A stretch of DNA of 64,000 nucleotides, taken from Tricholoma matsutake. Taxonomy: Eukaryota; Basidiomycota; Agaricomycetes; Agaricales; Tricholomataceae. A model generated the notes under the pieces. That model saw only the letters and a program-made list of their open reading frames with translations. It was not told where the DNA came from and did no database searches. Shown piece by piece: positions 10,061 to 19,699 of this stretch. Position 1 is the stretch's first letter. Every line of letters begins with the position of its first letter. Both the position numbers and the translations under genes were made by a program. Location of the stretch: assembly GCA_026075535.2 (NCBI GenBank), contig AP026538.1, forward strand, positions 5,146,001 through 5,210,000, read 5' to 3'.

Positions 10061-11314
10061 TATTGGGGGTATTAAATTTAGTGCTTTAGTAACTATACAA
10101 CACAAATACACTATGTAACAATAGAGAATGTGAAAAGGAAGGCAAAAATTGAGTAAAAACCACAGTGAATATACATGGTGTTGCACCTGTCATATTTTAT
10201 GAACTCTGACGTGTCGCAGTGCATCACAGGCTATCACAGGGCATCACAGGGTGATTCAGTGTGCCCTGGAAAATAGCCTTAACCCTGGGAAAGTCTGGGT
10301 CAGAAAGTAATTTTCCTGATGGAGGACAAGGAGGAGGAGGAGTTACCTGTGGTGCAGGTGACAAAATGAAAGGTGGTGGAAATCAAGGGGGGCAAAGATG
10401 GGGAGGACAAAGTTGAGGACTCCATAGAGTCAAAGTGAGCAAAGTTTGCAATGAGTGGACTGCTCAATTTCAAGGGTCCTGTGAGTTTTCATTTTGGCTT
10501 TGAAGGTTTTTTGGAGTGCTAATCATGTCATAGTGCGATCAATGTGCTGGGATGAGATCCCAGCCACTCTGTGTGGTCAAAGAAGGGGCCCCAAAGTGCG
10601 TCAAGTGCACTGATGCACTGCAGGGCTCTTATTGGGAGGGGGTGTCGAGGAAAGGCCTTAGAAAAGGTGAGGGGAGGAAATTCGGGGCTGCAAAAGATGT
10701 TTTGCAGTCAAAGCCAGGTGCATTTCTTGTTTGGACTTGTTGCAAACTTTTCTAACTTTCTAATTGGATTATTTTAGCTCTTCGCATCCGAGTTGTTGGG
10801 CCAGTCGAGCCAGAGGAGATGGTTGTGGGACCATCGAAACCATCTATGCCAAAATCGAAGCACAAAAAGTGGTCGAAGCACAAAAAGGGAAAGGCAAAGC
10901 GAAGGAGGTATTGTCAAATGACAATATTGAGGTCATTAGTGATGAATGGGTCATTCGATGGAAGATGCTTGTGGCCAAATTGGTACAGAAGAAGGTGGAG
11001 ATGGAAGTTCTGAGTAGGGAGATAGAACTTTTAGAAGTTATGATGGAGGAGTAAAAAAGGACTTCATTGTATTTTTGTATTTTTGTTTTTGTTTTCAATT
11101 TAAATCTTGTGAGTCTTGAAAAAGTAGGGAATAAAAGTAGAAGAAAAAGAAAGCAAAATAAAGAGAATAAGGGAAAGGCTCAGTAGATCATCATGGCCAA
11201 AAAACCCTTTTGGAGTTTGCATGACCACGCTATAATGCAAAGTCACAACTTGTATTGTACACTAAATGAAATCGAGGTCATAGGTAAGTGATTGCGAACA
11301 AAGAAATGGGATAA

Positions 11315-12880
11315 TTATTTGTCTTCAAAGTCTGGAAGGTCTTCAGGAATATCCTCGTCGACATTTGAAGTGTTTCAAAGTTTTTCGAGACGTTCAGAGT
11401 CGATATCCAGGAAGTTCAGTGGCAGGGGAATTGATTTTCATACAAAATAGGGAAGGAGTTGGAAGGCTGCGACTGGTCGATGAAATACTGATCCATCGAG
11501 TTCACAGATGATGTAGGCTCCTCCCTAGTTTCAATTGATGATGATGAGGGGACCTAAATATCAAGGTCACATCTTGTGATTGAGAGATTTCTCGATTTCT
11601 GTGTTGCGAAGTAGGACCAGGTTGCCTTTTTTGAAGTCGTAGTCATGCATTGTTTGTTTATGAACGAGTTCGAAACATTTCGCAGCTTTGAGTCGAGCAG
11701 TATAGACTTTCGAATATAGAATTTTGAGGTCAGATGATCATTTCTGTAGTGCTATTGCTCTTCAAGCAATGAGATCAGTTGTCGATAAGATAGAATTGGG
11801 AGGGGGTTGCAAGTATGTTGCTTCAGAGATGTCGAGCAGGATTAGGGGATGTGATCCTGTAATTGTGAAGTAAGGAGAGCAACCCATGCATCTATGAACC
11901 ATAACTTGTTCTGCCCAGAACACCGAGTGTGCTCCAGCTGACCATTGCTCTGATCTCCATTGACTGCTTTGAATAACAATTGTCAAATATCAAAGTGAGC
12001 TCATTTGACAATTCCATTCGCACGAGAATTGTAGCTGCTAATTCAAATGTGGTTAATGTGATATTGTTTTGAAAGGTATTCCAATGCTGCAATGAAAGCT
12101 GATCCATTATCGCTCACAATTTTGTATAGTGAACCCCATCTACAAAGGATGTCTTCGAAGATCCAATCCCTGAGGGTCATAGCATTTTCTCGTCGAAGAT
12201 TTCACCATTTGGGATATGTCATTAGTGAGCATCAACCTTGTATGATATACTTGAATCAGCTTGAAGGAGGCATTGGCATGGTATCGATGTAGATTTTGCC
12301 AAATAAAGGTGTGGGTGTGGCAACTGTAGGTGGGATAAGGAGGTTTCGAGTTTGTCATACTTGGCACAGGTGGCCAGTGCGAATATACCATGTGATGTCT
12401 GTTTTCATGTTAGGCCACCAGAATCGTAGGGAAATTATGGCTTTCGTCATGAAGACCATTTTGTGTCCAATATTGTCATGAGCTGCACGAATAACTTTGA
12501 GATGACACTCGGGAATTGCGACGATTTTGTGAGCTCCATGAGAGTCCTTCCTCCAAAGTTTGCTGCAATCTAAGAAGAATTTGGTGCAATATCGAACAAA
12601 GGTAGCATATTCAGAATCTGATAAATCTGGAGGTCATACCAAATCCTCTAACCATTTCCAAATGCAAATTAATCTTTCGTCTTCCTTTTTCACATTGTTC
12701 ATTTGTGGGACATCATCATAGGTCCCTTACTGAGATCTGAAGAGAGGTAGAGGGTCAAAACTCGATAGGAAGTGAAGGGTCAAGTCGTAATGGGATTGAT
12801 TTGGTGTACAAAACCATGAAGATGGTCGATCCAGTCTCCAAAATCATTTTTGTTATCAAACTGGTCATCTTTGTCTTGTG
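11315..12880 (-). pseudogene. Integrase region of gypsy element 2 (degraded)
   Basis: On the minus strand, fragments read as integrase: HNHI/ERGVFSK-type core pieces around 12050-11900, CMGCSPYFTITGSHPLILLD and EATYLQPPPNSILSTTDLIA (11880-11765), then a C-terminal tail ending NVDEDIPEDLPDFEDK with TAA at 11315-11317. Several frameshifts and stops interrupt it, and not all DDE residues can be placed. No chromodomain was recognised. Confidence 0.75.
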
Positions 12881-14430
12881 GAGGACATCACGAAAGTCCA
12901 TCTGGACCATGATGTGTACCTGCAACATGAACTAATGTGAAGTGAAAAGTGAGAATCGAGATGATCCATCGATTGATGCTAGCACTAGGTGTGATACCAG
13001 GATTTGAGAGCATGCCTTTGATATACCTTGTGTCGACTTCGACGATGAGGTTTTGGACCCCTATTAGGTACAATCAAAGTGATCTGAGAGCGCGATATAG
13101 ACCATAGAGTTCAAGTTTTGCTTGCGAAAACCGGGATTCACAATTGTTAAGCAGGATCGAGCCAAATTGACTGTAATATCATTTTCGAGGGTTGTCAGGA
13201 TCGCATTGCATGAGAAGGAAACCAATAGCGATGTACAAAGTATTGACTGATAGGATAACTGGGGCATCAGATGAGTAGTCAATAGTGTGAATTGCTGGGG
13301 AACTGATTAGTGCTTGCTTCAGGTCTTCCTGTGCTGCAATTTGTTCCAGTCTGAATTCAAAAGAGACATCTTTTCATGTAAGGTGTATTAGAGCTGTAGC
13401 ACATTGAGCAAAGTTTCAAATAAAGATATGACAAACTCCAATAGTTCCTAGAAATGCCTTGACTTCAGTAAGGCTTTGACAAGGTCCCCATTTGGTAACC
13501 GCTGCAATGCGAGTGGGATCGGCCATACAACCTTCGATATTGCATCCATGACCTAGAACAATTATTTTGGGGATGCAAAGGTAGAGTTTTGGACCAGAAA
13601 AGGTTTCTCCGCAATACTTCATGCATTGGACTATATGATTTAGATTCCCAAAATGTTCCCAAATGAAGCATCAAATGCCTGGATTATTGGCGATCATTTT
13701 GTAAGATCCTCTGATAGTTCAATATTCTGATTTTGGACCCTTAACTGGTGTGTCGTTGATGTAAGGGATGGTGATATGAGGGATTTTGGGTTGTAGGATG
13801 AATGTTACATCATCGTGCAAGATTGGAACCGAGTTTGTCCAACCCATTGGTAGGGTGACCATTCGAAGCACTCTGAAAGGTGTCTGAAATGTTGTTAGAT
13901 CTTGAGATGTTTCTGTGACTTTTCTTTCATCCAATGCAACATATAGGTCCAACATTCCACTGCAAGCACATCCACCAAATTGTTCAGCTAGATGGTCAGA
14001 GATTGGGACAACCACAGAGTGCTGAATTGTTACTTGATTGAGAGGTTCGAGACTGTGTACTATTTGAAGTGATTTTGCATCTTTCTTCACAACACAAAAC
14101 CATTGTGATCAATACGACGAGTTCGACGACTCGTAAACTCCTGCTTCTATCTTCTTCTTCAGCATTTTGCAGATCTGTTTGTACAAACCAGGAGGTATAG
14201 GGATATTACGTTCAACCCATGGAATGTGAGGAATAACAGGGAATTCGATAGGAGGAAAGAAGTCAGGGCGAAAGCTTCCTCATTCTTGTTTGGTCCATGC
14301 AAAACCTGTTTCATGATTTCAGATAAAGTTGTGCATAACCTTTCATTCTTCTGGCCATAAGAAATTGCCAGGATGGTTCTTGTCAATAATAGCTTTGCAT
14401 TTGAGTGTATAGCAGGGAGGAGGGACAAAC
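12881..14430 (-). pseudogene. Reverse transcriptase and RNase H of gypsy element 2
   Basis: RT motifs: IVHSLEPLNQVTIQH, LDLYVALDER, FQTPFRVLRMVTLPMGWTNS and YINDTPVKGP (14090-13720), where the usual Y-x-DD is YIND, so the second catalytic Asp is lost. The connection segment reads GPKLYLCIPKIIVLGHGCNI, DPTRIAAVTKWGPCQSLTEV and KAFLGTIGV (13620-13420). The RNase H C-terminus reads LIVEVDTRYIKGML and FTLVHVAGTHHGPDGLS (13060-12888). Frames change several times, so it is inactive. Confidence 0.88.
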
Positions 14431-14838
14431 AATGGGGGTTGAGGATTGAGTTTCAGCATTTTCTCGAGGGGGTCACCATTGATGGTTCAAATAATGTGAA
14501 ATTGATCAGGTAGTTCAGTAATAACTGGTCAAACCTTCTGTGCAACTGGTGTGTATTTCTTCTTCGAGGCTACAAAGATTGGGTATATAGAGTCGGTTGA
14601 CGAGATGTGGGGAGAAGAAATGATAGCAGAGTCGTGCATAGAGGTGGCCATCGAGGCCAAAAGTTGCATACTGGTGGCTAGCCATTAAATATAAGTTTGT
14701 AAGAATTGAGGAAAAGGAAAGGATGTTCAAAGAGTTTGAGGAGTCAATATTGGGAATAATCGCAGTGTACTCAATAGTTATAGAGGAATTAGAATGGTCG
14801 AAAGAAATAATGAGTGCGCACTGGTTATTCTCTGAGAT

Positions 14839-15833
14839 TTATCCTCTAGTTGCAAAAATCCTCACAAACTTCTCTTCTTCGACAATTAGATCAGGGGATA
14901 GTTGGAATAGCACAGTAAAAGGGGTTGAGTTTGGATCAAAAATAGTTATCGTTTGTGCTTTGCTTTGATAATTCTTTACCATACTCTCTGTTAGAACGTC
15001 AAATGGTCGTCCAAGCAGAATGTCGTAGGCTGGGTCACAGATGATGTGTATTTGCATATAGAGGGTGATGCTACCGACTTCGCAAGGTACATTTTGTGCT
15101 AAACCTAGACTCTGGTCAATACCACTGTTAGCCAATTGTAGAGGGATGTGTATTGAAGGATCGTATGCAAGACCAAGTTTGTGACAAACTTCTTCCGACA
15201 TTGCAATGATTGATGAACCCGGATTGACTATGCTTTTGACTGGATTTCTTCCATTGATGTTCATAATAACTGATCTAATAGAGTGTGATTCCTTGGCTGC
15301 GATGAAAGGTTCAGGTATTTCTCCAGGGCAAAGACTGCTAATATATGTTTCATAAGGGTCATCAATTATGAAAATGTCATCATTAAGGAGATTCATAGCA
15401 TTATTTCCTTTGGGTTGCTGGATACGATGCGCAGTGACCTGTTCCTTCCATTTTGTATGAACTTCAGGTGATAGCAAAAGTATTCTTCAGGGGTTAGAGT
15501 GATAATCAGTGTTTTCATCATTCGAGTGAAGACGTCTTTGGTGATTTTGTCCTTTTGAATAGGGGCTTGGGTATGGTATGATGGGCCATCTTTTGCTTTT
15601 CCGGTTGATGCAAAGTTGCATTCGTGGGGAGGTAGGTACGAATTTTCTTTAGCACCATTGTAGGGATGTATTACTGTTTGCGATGGTTTCTCAGAGGTTG
15701 AAGATGGTGCCAAATTAGAACTAGGTAGGTTGGTTGCTGTGGACAATATCGATGGTGCTGGTGGTTGTGGGACAAATTGTTTGACCAGTGCAGGGATCGA
15801 GGGCTGTGAGGTAGGAACTGTTGGCACATTCAA
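14839..15833 (-). pseudogene. Aspartic protease region of gypsy element 2
   Basis: The minus-strand frame 15477-14839 contains a retropepsin-like fold: SVIMNINGRNPVKSIVNPGS, IIAMSEEVCHKLGL, then DPAYDILLGRPFDVLTESMV. The active-site D(T/S/P)G appears as NPGS: codon 15225-15223 is AAT, one G-to-A change from GAT, so catalysis is lost. A Pro/Ser-rich linker (15833-15400) precedes it. Confidence 0.8.
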
Positions 15834-15839
15834 ATCAGT

Positions 15840-17291
15840 TCATGCAAAAGGTCTACCACTTCGCAAAGCATATATCTCTTGTTTGAGTTGTGCAATATGA
15901 TCTTCAGCCATTGTGGATAGGTCAGTAATTTGGTAGACACCTCTAGATGGCATCAAAGAAACTGTTGAAGGTGTGATATTATACATTAGCGAAGAGGTAA
16001 TGTTAGATGGAGGGTTTTGTCGAGTCCATTCATCAATCCTGTCCTTGATAAAATGACCGGGGATGCTTTGAGGAGTGAATTGACCATTTGGAAGAACAAT
16101 TTTGCCTTCGGTGTTCTTCTTACACTTTCCTTCATTGATATATGACTGGCAAACCAAACAATCACTAATGAAATGTCCTGTAAGCCCACAAAAGATGCAA
16201 ACTAAGGTTTCAAGCTGGTCCAAGTGAAATCCACTGTTAGGTCAAGTAGTGTTCATGGTCTTTGAACCTGCTAATGTGGTTATGAGAGTGGCTGTGAATT
16301 TCTCGAGGATTGCCATAAGATCTTCCAATTTAATTTGAGGCAAAGATGTCGAGGTTGTTGGGATTGCCAAAGGTGCTGAAGAATGTGAACTGAGTAGTGA
16401 TGTCAAATCCAAGCTGATAGATCCTGCTAAAATGAATTTTGCTGCTGTGTGAATATTGTTGAGTGGGTAGGGGTCATTGGGGTAGTGATCAGGGAATTTT
16501 AGTTCGAGTCATCAAGCGATTCTAGCCCATAAACCTGGTTGGAAACCCCAGACAAAGGCTCTGCTTTGTTCAGCATCGGAAATCCTGCCTTTAGTAGATA
16601 GAAACTTTGTAATGTTATAGAATGACCAAAAGTATAATCCCAAATTGCTTGTGTTGTAAATACCTATGCAAAGTTGTTTGCTGACAAGTTTGTCCATGTC
16701 CAAAATTGACCATTTCTGATTGTCTTTGGAACCAGGGTATAGTTGGTGAATAGCGATGTGAAAGTTCTGGAATGAAATGTAGTCATCATATTCTGGAATC
16801 GATTCCCAGAGTTTGGAAGTGTTGATATTGAGGTAGCAACAAGCATGCTTCCTCATATCTTCTGAGTTTGTGACATTGCATGCTGAGAAAAGCAATTCAA
16901 GCTTGTTAAAGTATCTGCAAAGTTCTCGCAGCTGGGTAGGGTCGAATTTCGGAGCCATGGAATGACCACAAGCTGGCATAGTTGCTTGTGTAGTCATGAA
17001 TGCGATGTTTCTAGGGGTAGGAGTTAAGACTTGGGTGAATGATGGTAGAGGAGTCAAAGTTGTTGGAAGGATGCATGAAGAGGTAGATGATGAAGATGAA
17101 GAAGTAGAAGATGATGTTGAAGGCGATGAGATTGGTGAAGGGAATAGTCGACGACGAGTCAATTCTGCTTCAGAAACAGGGATTAGAATATCTCCTGATT
17201 GTTCAAGAGATTCGAAGGCATGGCCAGTGTCGATTTGTACCTTTCTAGCTTGTGTTGGCCTAAGCTGGGAGATTTGAGATGGATTAGGCAA
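15840..17291 (-). pseudogene. Gag of gypsy element 2 (capsid plus zinc knuckle)
   Basis: The first 259 codons (17291-16512) carry a Ser-rich linker and a capsid-like region (FDPTQLRELCRYFNKLELLF, LYPGSKDNQKWSILDMDKL). After a stop near 16510 the frame continues to a CCHC knuckle CIFCGLTGHFISDC at about 16199-16158, with perfect C-x2-C-x4-H-x4-C spacing. A clear ATG start is missing at the 5' end, where an in-frame stop lies just upstream. Stops separate capsid, knuckle and linker. It follows the PBS by about 15 bp. Confidence 0.85.
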
Positions 17292-17307
17292 TGAAATGAT
17301 TTAGAAA

Positions 17308-17326
17308 CCCCTCACGGTGGGCTCCA
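17308..17326 (-). promoter_or_regulatory. tRNA primer-binding site of gypsy element 2
   Basis: On the minus strand TGGAGCCCACCGTGAGGGG begins 3 nt inside the 5' LTR end. It opens with TGG, complementary to a tRNA CCA terminus. It fixes the minus orientation. Confidence 0.8.
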
Positions 17327-17672
17327 AAATGATGATACTCAACCAGGAAACCCAAACAAAAGCCACAATAAGGGCTCGAATGGTATAACACTAGTTAGAG
17401 GAAGGGTGCAAGGTGGTACTAAATATCACTGCTCTTACCCAAGGCTAGGGAAGCAACTTTAGAGTGTGTCTGATGAAGTTCAAAGAGATTTGAGAGTATT
17501 CGAAGTGCTACAAAGGTGTTTGAGAGAGGTTTGAGAGGTTTGAGAGGTTTGAGAGAGGTTTGAGAGACTCTATAGAGGACAAGGACAATTTTGACAAAGG
17601 CTGAGGGTAGAATATAAGTATGTAGGAAGGCATCAATATGCAATAGTTTTATGAGGAGTTCGAGGAAGTTCA

Positions 17673-17833
17673 GAGCTCTTTACACTGCCCCATGTATTCC
17701 TGGAGGAATCCTGGTCTTCCTGGTAGGACTACCAGGATTCCTCCAGGATTCCTGGTAGTCCCTGCTTCAGCCATTGTCCACCAAATGGTTGATTTGGATT
17801 CCTCCAGGACTATGTGGGGCAGTGTAAAGTTCA
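17673..17833. mobile_element. 161-bp MITE with CTTTACACTGCCCCA inverted ends
   Basis: Inverted termini GAGCTCTTTACACTGCCCCA and (reverse complement of the right end) GAACTTTACACTGCCCCA flank an internally palindromic core (CCTGGAGGAATCCTGG / CCAGGATTCCTCCAGG). A perfect 9-bp direct repeat GGAAGTTCA (17664-17672 and 17834-17842) flanks it, and the sister LTR has a single copy of the site. The 9-bp duplication suggests a Mutator-like origin. No coding capacity. Confidence 0.8.
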
Positions 17834-17867
17834 GGAAGTTCAGCGTAAAACACTGAACTTCAAGACT

Positions 17868-18267
17868 TAAGGCATGGCAGGGGTATGAAAAATGCATGGC
17901 AGGGGTATGGCCATCACTTCAAATATTATTACTAACTGCCTATCAAAAGTTTTATCCCAGCTGGGCAATATATAAGGCTTTGAGAAACCTCAAGTTTTTA
18001 AGCCATAAAGTAAAATTTGCATTTAGCAGAAGGTAAGGGTATGGAAAAACCCATGAAAATCCGACCTTTTGATTTTTTCATGGGTTTTTCCATACCCTTA
18101 CCTTTCTGCTGAATGCAAATTTTACTTTTTGGCTTAAAAACTTGAGGTTTCTCAAAGCCTTATATATTGCCCAGCTGGGATAAAACTTTTAATAGGCAGT
18201 TAGTAATAATATTTGAAGTTATGGCCATACCCCTGCCATGCATTTTTCATAGCCCTGCCATGCCTTA
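17868..18267. repeat. 400-bp near-perfect palindrome (foldback element)
   Basis: The left end TAAGGCATGGCAGGGGTATG is matched by the right end ending CCCTGCCATGCCTTA. Both arms (about 190 bp each) correspond throughout, including CCAGCTGGGCAATATATAAG and its complement. The turn lies near 18065-18075, in TCCGACCTTTTGATTTT. It is absent from the other LTRs of the family, so it is a separate insertion. It has no ORF; RNA from either strand would form a long hairpin. Confidence 0.9.
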
Positions 18268-18842
18268 TTGATGAGACTAAGTTGAGATGCTTGGACTCAA
18301 GAGAATGGCTCTTAAATCAGATGATTGGTGTGAGAGGACAATCTATTCTGTCCTTCTAAGTAGCTAGTACAAGGCTACATATGTTTGGGAGAGGTGGTAC
18401 TTAAAAGGAAATAGAACATGAGGAATACATGAGGCAAGATATAAAACAATAAATAACTTTGCAAATCATAAAATAAATGAAAGATGATAAGAAGGCCAAC
18501 ATATAGTGTCACAATTTATTGTGGGTACCTGTCCTATTGATCCAATATATCATCAAGACATCAAAGCACCACAATCGCATCCTAAAATCCCATCATTGTG
18601 TCTCCTCGTGTCCGGTGGTGCTTGATATGTGATGCACTAACTCTTACAAAGTGTGCTGTGAGGTCATTTGAACTTGCTCAAAGTGTTGCAAAGTTGTTCA
18701 AAGTTGTTCAAAGTCATTCGAAATAGTCTCGGAGCGGTCTCGTGAGGTTCATAGGGGTTCTTATGGGTTGGGAGCATGTGTGTTGATGTGTTGATGCCTT
18801 TGGAGACATTCCCAGAGCTTAGTGCGCATGGTGGACCTATCA

Positions 18843-19640
18843 GCGACCAATGTAAACCCTAATACAAGGCACTTTCACCTGGCCTGGATATCAGGGCATA
18901 ACGGGGTGCAAGGCAACAAAAAAGTGGACAAAAAAGCGAAAAGAGCAGCCCAAGGTGACTCTAGCCCCCAGCACATGCTTCCACCCATCTTACGAGGAAA
19001 GCTGCCAAGAAGTGTAGCAGCAGTAAAGCAAAGATACCACCACAAACTGAAAGACAGATGGAAAGAAATGTGGCTAGCATCCCCACATCAACCAAAGCTA
19101 AGTTGACTAGACCCAAAATTCTTGTACAGCTTCTACACTAAAATACAGTCAAGTCTTAAGAGACAACAGGCCTGTTTACTGACACAGATATGCACAGGAC
19201 ACATACTGCTGAACTTTTACCTGCATCGCATCAAGAAAATAGAATTAAGCGACTGTGCAGCATGCCAAGGGCAAGGACCATCAGCTAAAGAGACCATTAT
19301 ACACTTCCTTTTCAAATGCGAGGCCTACAATAAGGAGCAGCATGAGCTAGATCACCAAATGAGAAGGGACTCCAGGGACCTACCCACACTACTGAGTACA
19401 GAAAAAGGGGTAAAAGTGCTAATCAGCTATGTGAACAAAACAGGGTGACTGCTCTCTTCCAAAGGTGAACACCACATATCATGAGGAACATATACTTGCA
19501 CAAAATCTTATAGGGATGACTCCAATTCAAACACACAAGCTAGCAATGCCTGATGCCACACATTTCCCCAAACCAACAAAACAAATAAATTTCTGCCTGT
19601 AACACAGAGGACTATGGAAAATGCGAAGCACATGACTAGA
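18843..19640 (+). pseudogene. LINE RNase H C-terminus and 3' end (continuation of 2569-4321)
   Basis: NPNTRHFHLAWISGHNGVQG and KKVDKKAKRAAQGDSSPQHM complete the RNase H started before 4321. A stop near 19101 is followed, in a neighbouring frame, by FYTKIQSSLKRQQACLLTQI, a Cys/His zinc-knuckle-like stretch CAACQGQGPSAKETIIHFLFKC and the terminal ISYVNKTG before TGA at 19446-19448. The remainder to about 19640 is LINE-like 3' sequence. This half is less disrupted than the 5' half. Confidence 0.88.
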
Positions 19641-19699
19641 GGTATCAGAACCAGACAAAACCTACACCCACACTGTCTGACTCATGCCTGCCATTAAAT

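Larger units (their letters stand above)
5490..11054 (+). pseudogene. Antisense coiled-coil / Cys-cluster gene of gypsy element 2, split by a 4 kb insertion
   Basis: It starts MSLLAELNTDFFNYAKSMPK at 5490. Intron 5610-5662 (GTATGT...TTAG) joins to AEYDELADNLGKECDSAIQK, then an Ala/Glu-rich coiled coil (EAKAWAEAKEEARC, LLRRNEQLAAKAKSIKEAEAG) to about 6120. In-frame TAG near 5771 and TGA near 5911 break it. After the insertion the gene resumes around 10320 (EDKEEEELPVVQVTK). Intron 10481-10533 joins FKGP to CDQC, completing C-x2-C-x8-C-x8-C-x2-C. Intron 10718-10777 follows, then a basic region and the end EVLSREIELLEVMMEE with TAA at 11054. One frameshift lies near 10880. It lies tail to tail with pol (stop 11315) and starts 149 bp from the 3' LTR, the same geometry as the gene at 724-1738. 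Confidence 0.6.
4329..18842 (-). mobile_element. Gypsy LTR retrotransposon (element 2) inserted in the LINE RNase H
   Basis: Two LTRs with TGATGATACTCAACC...GGACCTATCA ends (4329-5341 and 17330-18842), a PBS next to the right LTR, a PPT next to the left LTR and a gag-pol between them on the minus strand define one complete but dead element. The LINE reading (TTADNV before, NPNTRHFHLAW after) is continuous across it. The expected 5-bp duplication is not clean: GCGAC follows the right LTR, and an ATGAT-like sequence precedes the left one within a TGA run. AATGTCAAC (4313-4321) and AATGTAAAC (18849-18857) also flank it. A second gene runs antisense between pol and the 3' LTR. Later insertions inflate it to 14.5 kb. 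Confidence 0.88.
17330..18842 (-). repeat. 5' LTR of gypsy element 2, enlarged by two insertions
   Basis: It aligns with 4329-5341 except for two extra blocks, a 161-bp MITE and a 400-bp palindrome, and a few small gaps. It ends CCTATCA at 18842, beside resumed LINE coding sequence. Confidence 0.9.
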
